Numbered from the stretch's first letter, positions 8,703-18,984 are shown. The stretch is DNA of 60,986 bases from Marinibacterium profundimaris (GCF_002210095.1 NZ_AQQR01000021.1:1-60986); one strand, 5' to 3'. The notes: a model not told the origin generated them from the letters alone. A program made the numbers and translations.

Positions 8703-10226
8703 TCAGCGCCTGTCGCGCAGCGCATAGGCCACCAGCACCAGGAAAGCCCAGGCCACGAAGAGGAACAGCACGATCACCGTCAGCGTGCTGACCCGGTCGG
8801 GATATTCCGCGCGCTCGGCCTTGGTCGGCGGCACGTGGGCGGCCAGGTAGCGGCTTTGCCGCCGCGCCTCGTTGCGGGCCGAATCAAAGGCCACCCGCGC
8901 CGCGGTATAGGCCTCCTGGGCGAATTGCAGGTCCGCGGCCAGCGCCTCGTACTGACCGACCAGGTCGGCCACCGTGGCCGACTGGTCGGCACCTTCCAGC
9001 CCGATCACCGAGCGTTCGGCGGCGATCTGCTTCTCGATCGCCTCGATCCGGCGGTCGATCTGGGTGACCCGGGGGTCGTTCTCGCGCGCGGTGTCGGCCA
9101 GCAGCTGGCGTTCGATCTGCGCCTGGGCCAGCTCGGTCTCCAGCGCGCCGATCAGGCCGGACTGGGACTGGCTCTGGATCGTGGGATCGACGATCTGGGT
9201 CCGGTTCCGGAAGGCCTGCAGCTCGATCCGCGCCTCGCGCAGCTGCTCCTGCGCCTCTTCCAGCTCGTCCCGGGCATAGCTGATCGCATCCTCGCGCGCG
9301 ATCGCCGAAAGCCGGTTGATCATCGCGCTGCTCTCTTCGTAGATCGCCTCGGCGATGGCCTGGGCCTCGTCCGGATCGAAGGCCAGCACCCGCAGCTGGA
9401 TCAGGCCGGAATTGCTGTCGTAGTAGATCTTGACCTTCTTGCCCCAGTGCGCGGTCAGGTCCTCGATCGTGCCGGGCCCGTTATAGGCGAAGATCGGGTC
9501 CTTCTCGACCCCGGGCCGGGACCACATCGCGCGGATGCCCAGGTCCTTGTCCACGGCCGAGACCAGCTGCTGGCTTTGCAGGAATTCGTAAAGGATATCG
9601 GTGTCCGACGAGCTGGAGCCCGACAGGTCCGACACCCCGAACAGCCCCTCGATCGAGGGGCCCTGTTCCTCGGTCCGGACCGAAAAGCCGACATAGGAGG
9701 CATATTGGTCGGTCGCCCGTTCCCACAGGTACCAGGCCGACAGGGCCGCCGGCAGCAGAACCAGGAAGATGAAGCTGGTGACCATCATGTAATGGCGCCG
9801 CTTGGCCCGGGCGCGGTGCACCGGGGGGGCGGCATTGTCGATGGCGGCCTGCTTGTTGGCCTCGGCCTCGGCCCGGGCCAGTTCGCGCTCGGCCTTCTGG
9901 GTCTCGGCGATGGCGCGGGCTTCCTTGCGGGCCTTCAGCGCCGCCTCGGCCTCGGCGCGCACGGCCTGGGCGGCGGCGCGGCGCGCGGCCAGCGATCCGG
10001 GCTTCGGCTCGCCCGTCTCCGGGTCGATTTCCCCGTCTGTACCGGCGTCCGTACCGGCGTCGGTCTCGTCCCGCTCGGTCTCGCCGGTCTCGGTGTCGTC
10101 ACTCTGCCGGAAGCGCTGTGCGTCCTGGTCGGTCTGTGTCCCCGGGTCTTCGGCTCCGGTCTGTGCCGCCCGTTTCGGGTCGGCGGAGGAGGATGCGGTC
10201 AAAGGGCGCTCCGGACTGACGGTCAT
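8703..10226 (-). CDS. kpsE: Polysaccharide export inner-membrane protein, KpsE/CtrB-like (PCP-3)
   Basis: A 507-residue protein with an acidic, Thr/Asp/Glu-rich cytoplasmic N-terminus (about 1-80), an Ala/Arg/Glu coiled-coil-like stretch (80-130), one membrane helix near 147-166, a long periplasmic coiled coil, and a final helix near 480-500. This is the PCP topology of KpsE/CtrB, which bridges the KpsMT transporter to the outer-membrane Wza/KpsD channel. The Glu/Ala-rich N-terminal extension of about 140 residues is longer than in E. coli KpsE. A well-spaced promoter lies just upstream (10247-10275). Confidence 0.9.
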   Translation of the reverse strand: MTVSPERPLTASSSADPKRAAQTGAEDPGTQTDQDAQRFRQSDDTETGETERDETDAGTDAGTDGEIDPETGEPKPGSLAARRAAAQAVRAEAEAALKARKEARAIAETQKAERELARAEAEANKQAAIDNAAPPVHRARAKRRHYMMVTSFIFLVLLPAALSAWYLWERATDQYASYVGFSVRTEEQGPSIEGLFGVSDLSGSSSSDTDILYEFLQSQQLVSAVDKDLGIRAMWSRPGVEKDPIFAYNGPGTIEDLTAHWGKKVKIYYDSNSGLIQLRVLAFDPDEAQAIAEAIYEESSAMINRLSAIAREDAISYARDELEEAQEQLREARIELQAFRNRTQIVDPTIQSQSQSGLIGALETELAQAQIERQLLADTARENDPRVTQIDRRIEAIEKQIAAERSVIGLEGADQSATVADLVGQYEALAADLQFAQEAYTAARVAFDSARNEARRQSRYLAAHVPPTKAERAEYPDRVSTLTVIVLFLFVAWAFLVLVAYALRDRR

Positions 10227-10246
10227 TGTATGTAAGGATTCCGTGA

Positions 10247-10275
10247 TACATAAACGCAGGAGTTTTATTCAGCAA
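10247..10275 (-). promoter_or_regulatory. Sigma-70-type promoter for kpsE-kpsT
   Basis: On the minus strand TTGCTG and TATGTA are separated by exactly 17 bases (plus-strand 10270-10275 and 10247-10252). Transcription would start about 15 bases before the kpsE ATG at 10226. The surroundings are AT-rich compared with neighbouring DNA. Confidence 0.55.
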
Positions 10276-10655
10276 GCCGACAGCGCCCCGCCCGGGGAGG
10301 AGGCCCGCACCGCCGCCGCCAGCCCGACGTTCCGAGAGACGGCCCCGAGAGACAACCCAAGACCCGCGCCGGGACCCGCACCGGGACCCGGCATCCGGGA
10401 CCTGGTATCCCGTCTCCGGAGTTCCGGCCTCCGCCGCGCCCGGGTAGAAAGCCCCGTCCCCACCCGAATCCAGAGGTCCCCAATGAGGTCCCCACTCCGG
10501 AGGTCCCGTATCCACAGCTTCCCGGCCCCGGCGCCTCGGTCCCGGGGGGCCCAAGGCCGAAAGCCCCGAAACCGCAGCAGAACTCAGACCGCCTGCCCCG
10601 AAACGCTCCGGGGCGCCCTGCTTCTTCAGACACGATCGACATCCGCAGATCCCGC
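10276..10655. other. Divergent spacer upstream of kpsM
   Basis: These 380 bases are rich in short repeats of GGACCC/GGTCCC type and have no stable gene. I see no clear promoter for the rightward kpsM gene. The stretch may be a long leader or degenerate coding sequence. Confidence 0.4.
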
Positions 10656-11513
10656 ATGACGGCCACACCCGATACCTCGTCCGCCTCCTCTTCGCTTTCG
10701 GATTACGCCCCGCCGCCGGTGGCGCGCGCGCCCGACCCCAGCACCAACCGCCGCTTCGCCACGTGCCGCACGATCGCTGCGCTGATCCTGCGCGACATGT
10801 CCGCGACCTATGGCCGCTCTCCGGGGGGCTATGTCTGGATGGTGCTCGAACCCGTGCTGGGCATCACCCTGCTGACGGCGATCTTCTCGGCCGGGTTCCG
10901 CAGCCCCGCGCTCGGCACCAATTTCGCGATCTTCTACGCCACCGGGCTGGTGCCGTTCCTGATGTATTCCACGATCTCGAGCGCGGTGGCCAACGCGGTG
11001 CGCACCTCGCGGCCGCTGCTGGCCTACCCGGGCGTGACCTTCTTCGACACGCTGGCCGCCAAGCTGCTGCTGACGACGCTGACCCAGGCGCTGGTGTCCC
11101 TGATCGTGATCACCGCGATCCGGTCGATCTACGTGACCCAGACGGTGATCGAGTTCGGCACCATCCTGACCGGCTATACCATGCTGATCGGCTTCGCCGC
11201 GGCGGTCGGGCTGCTGAACGGCTTTTTGTTCATGAAATACGAACTCTGGGGCCGGGTCTGGAGCATCATCAGCCGGCCGCTGGTGTTCATCTCGGGGGTG
11301 ATCTTCCTCTATGAGAACATGCCCGAACCCTATCGCGGCTGGCTCTGGTGGAACCCGCTGGTGCATTGCATCGGCAAGATCCGCTCGGGCTTCTACATCC
11401 ATTACGACGCCCTCTATGCCAGCCCGATCTACGTCTTTATCGTCACGGGGCTGGTCGGCCTGACCGGCATGCTGTTCCTGTCGCGCCATTACCGCGAATT
11501 GCTGGAGATCTGA
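10656..11513 (+). CDS. kpsM: ABC-2 type polysaccharide export permease (KpsM/CtrC-like)
   Basis: A 285-residue integral-membrane protein with about six hydrophobic helices after a Pro-rich N-terminal 35 residues. The segment LILRDMSATYGRSPGGYVWMVLEPV is the conserved N-terminal amphipathic region of the KpsM/Wzm family. It should form the channel through which KpsT drives the polysaccharide across the inner membrane. The gene is divergent from kpsE-kpsT and is followed after six bases by a GT2 gene, so these two are probably cotranscribed. Confidence 0.92.
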   Translation: MTATPDTSSASSSLSDYAPPPVARAPDPSTNRRFATCRTIAALILRDMSATYGRSPGGYVWMVLEPVLGITLLTAIFSAGFRSPALGTNFAIFYATGLVPFLMYSTISSAVANAVRTSRPLLAYPGVTFFDTLAAKLLLTTLTQALVSLIVITAIRSIYVTQTVIEFGTILTGYTMLIGFAAAVGLLNGFLFMKYELWGRVWSIISRPLVFISGVIFLYENMPEPYRGWLWWNPLVHCIGKIRSGFYIHYDALYASPIYVFIVTGLVGLTGMLFLSRHYRELLEI

Positions 11514-11519
11514 GCCCCG

Positions 11520-12446
11520 ATGTCCGCCGCGTCCGCGCCCGCCCTCTCCTCCGGCCCGCCCGTCCGCATCCTTCTGGCGACCTGGAACGGCGCGCGCTAC
11601 CTGCAGGCGCAGCTCGACAGCTACCTCGCGCAGGACCACGACAACTGGGCGCTCTGGGTCTCGGACGACCTGTCGACCGACGGCACATGGGAGATCCTGC
11701 AGGCCTTCGCCGCCCGCCACCCCGAGCGCGAGATCGTGCTGAAACGGGGGCCCGGGCGCGGCTCGGCGGCGAATTTCCTGTCGCTGCTCTGCGACCCCGA
11801 GCTTCCCGTGGGCCCCGTGGCCCTGTCGGACCAGGACGATGTCTGGCTGCCGAACCGGCTGACGGTGGGGCTTTCGGGGCTGGACCGGGCGCATCCCATG
11901 GTCTCGGCCGCCCATACGCTGGAGACCGACGCCGCGCTGCGCCCGACCCGGCGCAAGCCGCGCCGGCTGCCGCGGCCGTCGTTCCACAACGCGCTGGTGC
12001 AGAACATCCTGGCGGGCAACACGCTGACGCTGAACGGCCCGGCGCTGGTGGCGCTGCGCCACGGCGGCGTGGCCCATGTGCCGTTCCACGACTGGTGGGT
12101 CTACCTGCGGCTCTCGGCGGTGGGGGCGCAGGTGCATGTGCATGACGACCGGGTGCTCTACTACCGCCAGCACGACAGCCAGACGCTGGGCGCCCACCGC
12201 GGGCTGATCGCCGGGGCCCAACGCATGGGCGCGCTTGCGGGGGGCCGCTACCGCGCCTGGGTCAAACAGAACCTCACCGCGCTGGTGACCCGCCCCGAAG
12301 GCCTGCTGCCCCCGCACCGCATCGCCGCCGAACGCCTGCTGAACGACCCGATCCGCCTGAGGGCCTTGCGCGAAAGCGGCGCCCGCCGCTCGGACATGGC
12401 CGGCCGCCTGATCCTGCCGGCGCTGGCCCTGACCCGGCGGATGTAA
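11520..12446 (+). CDS. Family 2 glycosyltransferase, rhamnosyltransferase-like
   Basis: A 308-residue GT-A enzyme. The N-terminal motif ILLATWNGARYLQAQLDS, then SDDLSTDGT near residue 49-57 and LSDQDDVW near 102-109, are those of GT2 enzymes of the RfbF/WbbL type that commonly transfer L-rhamnose. The DQDD carries the metal-binding acidic pair. With an rfbABCD operon on the same molecule, dTDP-rhamnose is a plausible donor (inference). It follows kpsM by six bases. Confidence 0.85.
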   Translation: MSAASAPALSSGPPVRILLATWNGARYLQAQLDSYLAQDHDNWALWVSDDLSTDGTWEILQAFAARHPEREIVLKRGPGRGSAANFLSLLCDPELPVGPVALSDQDDVWLPNRLTVGLSGLDRAHPMVSAAHTLETDAALRPTRRKPRRLPRPSFHNALVQNILAGNTLTLNGPALVALRHGGVAHVPFHDWWVYLRLSAVGAQVHVHDDRVLYYRQHDSQTLGAHRGLIAGAQRMGALAGGRYRAWVKQNLTALVTRPEGLLPPHRIAAERLLNDPIRLRALRESGARRSDMAGRLILPALALTRRM

Positions 12447-12505
12447 CGGCGCACAGCTGACGGGCGCCCTGTCCCGGGACCTGTGCCCCTGGCCGGCGTT
12501 GCGTC

Positions 12506-12654
12506 GGAGTATTTGACCCAAGAAGAAGACAGGAGGACGGCGCGGACGGCCCTCCCCTCGGCTTGTTTGCAGATGTCGGACCCGAGGGCGGCAAACAGGG
12601 GGGCCATTGGGGCAGCGTGACCACCCCATGTCTTCACCTTTGGAAAAATACTCC
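12506..12654. repeat. Nested palindromic repeat, family 1, copy A
   Basis: The outer arms are GGAGTATTTGACCCAAGAAG at the left and a complement-like arm ending GGAAAAATACTCC at the right. An inner pair TGTTTGC / GCAAACA (12564-12597) encloses a short core. The same design recurs at 29518-29703 and 41973-42124, and without the inner part at 38971-39085. It fills the gap between two genes that converge here. Confidence 0.75.
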
Positions 12655-12690
12655 TGCGACCGGCCCGCAACAGGCGCGCCGCCCAGGCCT

Positions 12691-13503
12691 TCAGGTGCTG
12701 ACGCCCAGGCGCTCCATCAGTTCCAGGTCGCCCTCGGCGAAGGCTTCCAGATCGGCGCGGCCCCTGTCGGTGGCGATGCGGTTCAGAAGCTTCGGCCAGC
12801 GGCTCTGCTCGCGCGCCATCGGGCCCGCGTTGACATAGGTCCCCGTCACCGAGATCTGCGCGCCGAAGCGGGCGGCGATGTCGGCTTCCAGCTGGCCCAG
12901 GCCGGAGATCGGGTAGATCCGGTCGATATGCGAGGTGTTGGCCAGCGCCTTCTCAAGCCTCTGCGCCGCGGTCAGGTCGCGCAGCTCGGGCCGGCCGCGC
13001 ATCTTCCGCGTGGCCAGGTAGGAGACGTAGAAATTGTCGTAATGATCCCGGATGAAGGCATTGAACCCGGCCGGTCCGCCAAAGAAATACTCCTCGGCCG
13101 ACCGCTGCAGGATCAGCTTCTTGCCGTGGTTCTCGGGGCGCTCCAGCGCCGCGCGGTCCAGCGCCTCGGCCTCCTTCAGCAGGAAGAAGTAGAAGGACGC
13201 GATCCTCTCGCGCGGGTCGCGCAGCACGGTGAAGGTGAAGCGCCCGCCGGGCAGGGTTTCAAGCTCGGTCCAGTCGATATGGCCGGAATAGAGCGCATAG
13301 CCCGCCGGCATCTGCGGCGCGTCGCCCGGGGCCTGGGTATGGGTGCGGATCGGGCTGACATGCCGCCCCCCCACCATGGCGGCCAGGGCGTTGTGGATGG
13401 TCTGTCCCGCCGTCTTGGGGATGTGCAGGAAGACGATCGGCGATTGCGCCGCCAGCGCCGTGCCATTGGCCGAAGCCTGGGAGGTCAGGGATGAAATCGG
13501 CAT
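12691..13503 (-). CDS. Sulfotransferase-family protein
   Basis: A 270-residue protein with the PAPS-binding loop IVFLHIPKTAGQT near residue 22-34 and the downstream VLRDPRERIASFY, which supplies the second (3'-phosphate) Arg/Ser contact. Both are typical of type-2 carbohydrate sulfotransferases, which transfer sulfate from PAPS to sugar hydroxyls. The start at 13503 (MPISSLTS) is chosen over upstream frame because GGAG lies 8 bases before it and the core domain begins soon after. The acceptor cannot be told from sequence; the position among polysaccharide genes suggests a glycan. One of ten such proteins in the window. Confidence 0.82.
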   Translation of the reverse strand: MPISSLTSQASANGTALAAQSPIVFLHIPKTAGQTIHNALAAMVGGRHVSPIRTHTQAPGDAPQMPAGYALYSGHIDWTELETLPGGRFTFTVLRDPRERIASFYFFLLKEAEALDRAALERPENHGKKLILQRSAEEYFFGGPAGFNAFIRDHYDNFYVSYLATRKMRGRPELRDLTAAQRLEKALANTSHIDRIYPISGLGQLEADIAARFGAQISVTGTYVNAGPMAREQSRWPKLLNRIATDRGRADLEAFAEGDLELMERLGVST

Positions 13504-13591
13504 GGTCTCACTCCGAGGGCTGGGCCTTGTCCGGCCGTTGTCCCGCCGCCGGGCGGGGCTTGAGCATTCACTCCGGCCCGCGCCGGACAGC

Positions 13592-14317
13592 TCAGCTGTT
13601 GCGCAGGTCGAAGACGTCGGGCTGGAACTCGGGCTCGCCATCCATGCCCAGCACGCCGGTGACGAACTGGTGCGGCTTCGACGGGTCCAGATGCGTCAGC
13701 TGCCAGGGCGCGAACCGCCACCAGCGCGAACGCAGCATGCCCGAGATGATGTTGGGGTCCACCCGCCAGCGCTTGATCACCGCCGGGTTGCCCGCGACCA
13801 CCGCATAGGCCGGCACGTCCTTGGTCACCACCGCGTTGGCCGCCACCACCGCGCCATGGCGGATCGTCACGCCGGCGGCGATATAGGCGCCGTGGCCGAT
13901 CCAGACGTCATTGCCGATATTGGTGATCTTCACCCGGGTCGGCGGGCCATCGAAGGTGAACTTGTAATCGTGGTATTCCCGCCCGCCGGTGAAGTTCCGG
14001 CCCAGCGAGAACAGCTGATCCCCCAGGTAGAAGGCCGGCGAGGTCGACACCCAGCTCATCGGGTGGTTCTGCCGCCCGATCTGCACGTCTTCCCCGAAGG
14101 AGCAGTAGCGCCCGATCCGCGCGGCGAAGCAATAGCCCGACACCTGGTAGGAGAACGCCCCCAGTTCGATCGAATGTTCGTAATTGGTCCATTTCAGGCT
14201 GCCCGGCGCCTCGAGCACCGTGTGCCGCGGCAGGCCGACCTGGCCGCCGTTGCCGCGCGGCAGAACCTCGATCCCGGCGTTTTCCAGCCGTTTTATGGGT
14301 ATGCTGATCTTGCTCAT
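13592..14317 (-). CDS. Left-handed beta-helix (hexapeptide repeat) acetyltransferase
   Basis: A 241-residue protein of the CatB/LbH acyltransferase type. It has imperfect hexapeptide turns ([14 protein letters not shown], and later [45 protein letters not shown] in consecutive blocks) ending with the typical AGNPA. Such enzymes use acetyl-CoA to acetylate sugars. The start overlaps the stop of the upstream glycosyltransferase by four bases (ATGA), so the two are translationally coupled and probably act on the same glycan. Substrate is unknown. Confidence 0.85.
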   Translation of the reverse strand: MSKISIPIKRLENAGIEVLPRGNGGQVGLPRHTVLEAPGSLKWTNYEHSIELGAFSYQVSGYCFAARIGRYCSFGEDVQIGRQNHPMSWVSTSPAFYLGDQLFSLGRNFTGGREYHDYKFTFDGPPTRVKITNIGNDVWIGHGAYIAAGVTIRHGAVVAANAVVTKDVPAYAVVAGNPAVIKRWRVDPNIISGMLRSRWWRFAPWQLTHLDPSKPHQFVTGVLGMDGEPEFQPDVFDLRNS

Positions 14318-17016
14318 GATGCATCGGCCCGCCGGACCGACCCTCGGGTCATCGGGCCGGTGTCGCGGGCGGTCTCTCCTGTCGTGCGGTCTTCGTCGGC
14401 ATCTTCATCGGGACGGACGCCACCGGCCAGCCCGCTGTCGTCCCTGAGCGCGCTCAGCACGTCGCGGGCCAGCGTGCCGTCGGCATCGAAGGGCACCGCC
14501 CGGCCGTTGTCCGCGCGCGCCACCGCCGCGCCCTGGGCGCCGATGGCGAAGGCATAGACCGGCAGGCCGGTGGCCAGCGCCTCGTGGGTGGTGAAGGAAA
14601 AGGTCTCGGGCCAGACCGAGGGGATCAGCCAGTCGGTGATGCCGTAGCGCGCCGCCAGGTCGGGCAGCTCGGCGATCTCGTAATCGCCATGCACCGGGAC
14701 GCTGGCGGGCGGGATATAGGCCGGGTCCACATTGCCGATCAGCACCAGGCTCAGGCCCTGTTCGCTCTCGATCAGCCGGCCCAGATCGGCCACCACGGCG
14801 GCGCCCTTCTGGTAGCCGATGTTGCCCAGCACCGCGACCGTGCGCGGGCCCGCCTCCGGCGGGACGAGGCGCGGCACGCGGGCCAGCATCTCGTGCGGGC
14901 GCAGCACCAGCTTGCCGGCGTGGTCGGGATAGGCCGCGCTCACCTGCAGGTGGCTGTCGTCCGAGAACACCACCAGCGCGTCCGCCCGCGCCATCAGCGC
15001 GCCCCAGGCCCCGCGCCACTCGGCCAGGGTGACCCTGGTGCCGTCGGGACGCTGGATGCCATGGGCGCTGTCGGTGCGGTCATCGGTGACCGGGCCGCGA
15101 TAGCACCCGTCGGAATCGAGCAGCGTGTAGGAGGGCGTCAGCGGGAAGAAATCGTGGAACAGCACCTCGAGCGTGTCGGTCTCGCCCAGCAGCTCCAGCA
15201 GGTGGCCGGGCAGCTCGGCCGGGTCCGGGTCGCCCACCGCGCAGGAATAGACCAGGTGGCGCCGCGAGACCGGCTCCAGCAGGCGTTTCACGAAATCCCA
15301 GTCCTCGGTCATGCCCGCCACGCGGCCGGCCTTCGACACCACCTCGACCTGCCAGCGCGACGGCCCGCCCAGCCGCAGCACCAGCGACGGCCGGCCACGG
15401 TCGAGGTCGGTCTCGATCCGGCGCTCCAGGTATTTCTCGGCCCCGCCGCCCATGGAATGGGCCACGTAGATCGGAAAGCCGGTCTCTTCCTCCGCCTCGC
15501 CCGGGCGGCTCATCGCCCAGGCCACGGCCAGCGCCACGCGCGCGGTGACCAGCGGGTCGGCGGCGATGAAGCCCTGCACTTCCATGTCATAGGGCGGGTA
15601 GCGGCGCGCGATCGTCTCGTTGTTCTTCTTGACCAGCTTGAGCTTCTCTTCGCTGCCGAAGCTCTCGCCGCCGCGGTGTTCCACGAAGAGCCCGGGCAGC
15701 CCCAGGTGCTTGCCGCCCATGGCGCGGATCTTCTGGCACCAGTCGACCTCCTCGCCGTAGCCGCGGCCGAAGGAGGTGTCGAATTCCGGGACCTTGCGCA
15801 GGTAGTCGATGTTCATCGCCATGCAGAAGCCCACGCCGGTGGGGGCCTCGGCCAGGGTCGCCTCGGGGTGGAAGGTCCGGGCCAGGGCGTCCATCGCGTC
15901 GCCCTGCCCCGGTTCGATCACCGTGCGGGCGCAGATCGCCGGGACAGAGAAGATCTCGGCGTCGTTGGACATCGGCGTGACCGTGGCCACGTCGCGGCCC
16001 GCCAGGATCGGGCGCAGCAGGCGGCTGGCCCAGCCGGCCGGCACGAAGGCGTCCGAGTTCAGAAGCATCACGTGGTGGCCGCGCCGGAGCGCCTCGGCGA
16101 AGCCGCGGTTGACCGACCGGATGAAGCCCTTGTTCTCCTCGTTCAGCAGCAGCGTGATGCGGCCCGGCGCTTCGGCCTCGCGCTGGCCGACCCAGTCGGT
16201 CAGCCAGGGCCGCACCTCGGGGTCCGAGGAGCAATCCTCGATCACCACCAGGTGCCAGGGCAGGTCGGTGTTCTCCACCACGCGGGCCAGCACGTCGGGC
16301 AGCAGCGAGAAGGCGTTGTAGACCGGCAGCACGATGGTGACCGGCTGCGGATCGGGGGCGGGGGTCGGCGCAGAAGCGGGGGCCGGCGCAGAAGCGCGGG
16401 CCGGACCAGAGGCGTGGCCCATGCCCTCCGCCCCGCGCGCCTCCGCGAAGAGATGCACATCCATCGGCGCCGCCTCCGGCCGGGTGTCCAGCCCCAGGAT
16501 CCGCTTCACCTCGGCCCGGGCGGCGGTGTCGTTGGACCGCAGCGCCTTCACCGCGTGGGGCGCCGCGCGCAGCACCGCGCCGAGAAACCGCAGGAACAGC
16601 CCCGCGCTGTTGCGCTTCAGCTGCAGCCGGCCGATCGGCGCGCAATGGTGCTGGATCCTGCGCGGCCCGGCCTCGGCCAGCAGGGTGAAGCGGCCGTTGC
16701 CGAAGGGCTGGGTGATCTCGAACCCGACCCGGGGCGAGATGCCGTAGGCCTCGGCCACGTCGGTGCGCAGGACCGAAGGCCGGGTCACGCCGCGGCTCAC
16801 CCCCGAGACCAGGGTGATCCGCTCGGCGGTGGTCCAGCCGGTGAAGGTGACCCTGTCGCCGTGCAGCACCACGCGGTCCACGTGGCCGGTGATCTGCCCG
16901 GTGTCCAGCGCCCCGCGCTTCGACGCGCTGGTGGCGCCGAAGGAGAACCCTGTCACGGCCAGGTGCCGGTGCTGCCGGGCATAGCGCCTGAACAGGCCAA
17001 GCAATCTTCTGAACAC
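14314..17016 (-). CDS. Bifunctional glycosyltransferase (GT2 followed by GT4)
   Basis: A 900-residue protein. About 200 N-terminal residues have no recognised domain, then comes a low-complexity Ala/Pro linker ([17 protein letters not shown]). A GT2 domain starts at [11 protein letters not shown], with EDCSSDP and, further on, [11 protein letters not shown] and a GG-rich acceptor loop. The C-terminal third is GT-B/GT4-like, with [14 protein letters not shown] and the donor site [21 protein letters not shown]. It probably adds two sugars in sequence. GTG at 17016 is chosen: AGGAG lies 11 bases upstream and the preceding in-frame residues are low complexity. Coupled to the downstream acetyltransferase gene. 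Confidence 0.85.
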   Translation of the reverse strand: MFRRLLGLFRRYARQHRHLAVTGFSFGATSASKRGALDTGQITGHVDRVVLHGDRVTFTGWTTAERITLVSGVSRGVTRPSVLRTDVAEAYGISPRVGFEITQPFGNGRFTLLAEAGPRRIQHHCAPIGRLQLKRNSAGLFLRFLGAVLRAAPHAVKALRSNDTAARAEVKRILGLDTRPEAAPMDVHLFAEARGAEGMGHASGPARASAPAPASAPTPAPDPQPVTIVLPVYNAFSLLPDVLARVVENTDLPWHLVVIEDCSSDPEVRPWLTDWVGQREAEAPGRITLLLNEENKGFIRSVNRGFAEALRRGHHVMLLNSDAFVPAGWASRLLRPILAGRDVATVTPMSNDAEIFSVPAICARTVIEPGQGDAMDALARTFHPEATLAEAPTGVGFCMAMNIDYLRKVPEFDTSFGRGYGEEVDWCQKIRAMGGKHLGLPGLFVEHRGGESFGSEEKLKLVKKNNETIARRYPPYDMEVQGFIAADPLVTARVALAVAWAMSRPGEAEEETGFPIYVAHSMGGGAEKYLERRIETDLDRGRPSLVLRLGGPSRWQVEVVSKAGRVAGMTEDWDFVKRLLEPVSRRHLVYSCAVGDPDPAELPGHLLELLGETDTLEVLFHDFFPLTPSYTLLDSDGCYRGPVTDDRTDSAHGIQRPDGTRVTLAEWRGAWGALMARADALVVFSDDSHLQVSAAYPDHAGKLVLRPHEMLARVPRLVPPEAGPRTVAVLGNIGYQKGAAVVADLGRLIESEQGLSLVLIGNVDPAYIPPASVPVHGDYEIAELPDLAARYGITDWLIPSVWPETFSFTTHEALATGLPVYAFAIGAQGAAVARADNGRAVPFDADGTLARDVLSALRDDSGLAGGVRPDEDADEDRTTGETARDTGPMTRGSVRRADAS

Positions 17017-17630
17017 GCCCCTGGATGCTCCTGTTGTCGTCCCTGCCGCGGCGCAGCTACGCCGGCCGCGGGTCCCGTGGGACGTATCGTGAAGGGCCGC
17101 CGGTGTCCATCGCGCAGCATGCAAGAGCGTTACCCTGCCGGGCAGACCTTTGCGCCGATGCCCGGCGCGTCCCCGCCCTTCCCCGCCGGTCTGCGGGCCA
17201 TCTTTCGCCGGTCCCCCCGCGTCCGCCGTCCGCGTCTTTTGTCGCGCCCCCGCGGCGCCGCCCGGTCCCCTGCCCTCGCATCACGTCAGAGGCCAAACAC
17301 CAGCAGATCCCAGCCCGGCCCAGCCCGGCCCACTCCCTGTCACGACGATCCCGGGATCCGGCCCATGGACCCCCACCCCGGTCCCGTCGGGGACCCCTCC
17401 GGTCCCCCGGGTTTCCGCGCGGCCTGCAGGATCGCGCCGCCCGCCCCGGTTGCCGGCCCTGACGGGCCGCCACCTGATCTGCCACCCGATCTGCCGCCCG
17501 GTCTGTCCCCCGATCTGCCACCCGGTCCGCCGCCTGTCGCGCAACACCCACCGCACGCCCTGCTCACCGGGCGTTCAGACCCGGCCGCTAGCCCTCTTGC
17601 CCGACATCGGCCAGCGCGAAGGTGCCCCCC
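17017..17630. other. Long divergent intergenic region
   Basis: These 614 bases separate two divergent genes and are very C-rich on the plus strand. Reading frames crossing it on either strand are Pro/Arg/Gly-rich and look like high-GC noise. It contains a 12-base tandem repeat (17470-17529). No clear promoter or RNA was recognised. Confidence 0.45.
17470..17529. repeat. 12-base tandem repeat, five imperfect units
   Basis: Five consecutive 12-base units of the form CCACCCGATCTG with one to three changes each. The unit length is a multiple of three, but no supported gene covers it. Confidence 0.7.
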
Positions 17631-18752
17631 ATGCCCGACACAGCCCAAAGCTCCCCCGTCCTCTCCCTGCCCTATATCCAGCCCTCCCAGGCGCAGAAGC
17701 ACGTGACCCACAACGCCGCCCTCGCCGCGCTCGACACGCTGGTGCAGGCGGTGGCCGTGGACCGCACCCGCACCGCGCCGCCCGATCCGGCGACCCCCGG
17801 CGCGGTGCATATCGTCGCCCCCGGCGCCACCGGCGACTGGGCCGGCCAGGACGATGCCATCGCCACCCGTGACGGCACCGGCTGGACCTTCCTGGCGCCG
17901 AAACCCGGCTGGCGCGTGCACGTGCTGGACGAGGGCTTCGACGTGATCTTCGACGGCGGCGAATGGGACTCGGCGCGGCCGGATTTCGACAACCTCCTGG
18001 GGCTGGGCATCGGCACCAGCGCCTCGGCCGGCAACCCGCTGTCGGTGGCGGGCGACGCCACGCTGCTGACCCATGACGGCGCCGGCCACCGGCTGAAGAT
18101 CAACAAGGCCTCGGCCTCCGACACCGCCAGCCTTCTGTTCCAGACCGGCTGGTCCGGCCGGGCCGAGATGGGCACGATGCAATCCGACGATTTCGCCATC
18201 AAGGTCAGCGCCGACGGCAGCGCCTGGACCGTGGCGCTCCGCTTCGACGCCGCCAGCGGCGCCGCCTCGGGCGCGGCCGTGCAGCAGGATCCCTCCGACA
18301 CCACCGCCGGCCGGCTGGCGCGCGCCGATTACGCCTATGGCCCCGGCAACCTGCTGGGCCAGGTGTCGGACTTTCAGGGCACGCCCACCGGCGCGGTGAT
18401 CGAAAGCGGCACGGCGGGCGGCGGGCGGTACATCCGCTGGGCCGACGGCACCCAGATCTGCACCGCCGAGCTGGTGCTGAGCCATGCCGGGGCCGAGCGG
18501 CTGGAAGCCTACTGGAGCTTTCCCAAGGACTTCGCCGGCGCGGCCGAGGTCAGCCTTTCGGCGCTGCTCGATGCCGGGGATTTCGCCGCCAGCGTCTCGG
18601 GCCCCGGGCTGGACGCGGCGCTGGCACCCGCGGCCAGCGCGATCACCGCCACCGGCACCACGATCCGGCTTTACCGGGTTGCGGGGGCAGCGGATTTCTC
18701 AAGCGGCGACAGCGCCGCCTGCCGGGTCACCGCGATCGGCCGCTGGCTGTGA
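17631..18752 (+). CDS. DUF2793-domain protein (phage/GTA-tail associated module)
   Basis: A 373-residue protein that starts, after a few residues, with LSLPYIQPSQAQKHVTHNAAL, the hallmark of DUF2793, a domain found in alphaproteobacterial phage-tail and gene-transfer-agent-like proteins and in some polysaccharide loci. The rest is Ala/Gly/Asp-rich with beta-strand character and ends in a compact domain (YIRWADGTQICTAELVL) resembling phage tail-fibre tips. No signal peptide is visible. ATG at 17631 is preferred over GTG at 17622 because GAAGGTG is correctly spaced. Its role among sugar genes is unknown. A GC-rich hairpin without a T-run follows the stop. Confidence 0.75.
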   Translation: MPDTAQSSPVLSLPYIQPSQAQKHVTHNAALAALDTLVQAVAVDRTRTAPPDPATPGAVHIVAPGATGDWAGQDDAIATRDGTGWTFLAPKPGWRVHVLDEGFDVIFDGGEWDSARPDFDNLLGLGIGTSASAGNPLSVAGDATLLTHDGAGHRLKINKASASDTASLLFQTGWSGRAEMGTMQSDDFAIKVSADGSAWTVALRFDAASGAASGAAVQQDPSDTTAGRLARADYAYGPGNLLGQVSDFQGTPTGAVIESGTAGGGRYIRWADGTQICTAELVLSHAGAERLEAYWSFPKDFAGAAEVSLSALLDAGDFAASVSGPGLDAALAPAASAITATGTTIRLYRVAGAADFSSGDSAACRVTAIGRWL

Positions 18753-18937
18753 TCGCGGCCGGGGGCGCGCGGGACTCCCCCGCGCGGCCCCACGCAACAC
18801 GGCCCCGCGCCGGGGCACCGGCCGCCAGTGTCCCATATCTAAGACACTATCCCAAATAAGATCCCCCAGGCGCCCCCCGCGCGCGCGCTGGTCCGCCGGC
18901 CTCTCCCGGTGCTTGCCTTCCCGGTGCGGTCTGGTAA

Positions 18938-18953
18938 CGAAGGATATCCTTCG
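18938..18953. other. Perfect 16-base palindrome upstream of a sulfotransferase gene
   Basis: CGAAGGATATCCTTCG is a perfect palindrome 31 bases before the ATG at 18985, flanked by GGT and ACC-like bases. It could be an operator or a hairpin in the leader. There is no direct evidence for either. Confidence 0.45.
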
Positions 18954-18984
18954 GACCAGGTCCGGCGCATCCCGGGAATCCGCC

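Noticed and set aside
17057-17551. A 164-codon minus-strand frame with ADRVADRG-like repeats
   Set aside because: Its repeats come from the 12-base tandem DNA repeat. The rest is Arg/Gly noise, and no ribosome site was seen.
14584-17706. A 1,040-codon plus-strand frame across the GT2-GT4 gene and the following spacer
   Set aside because: No domains, Arg/His/Gly-rich, and runs opposite an intact glycosyltransferase gene.
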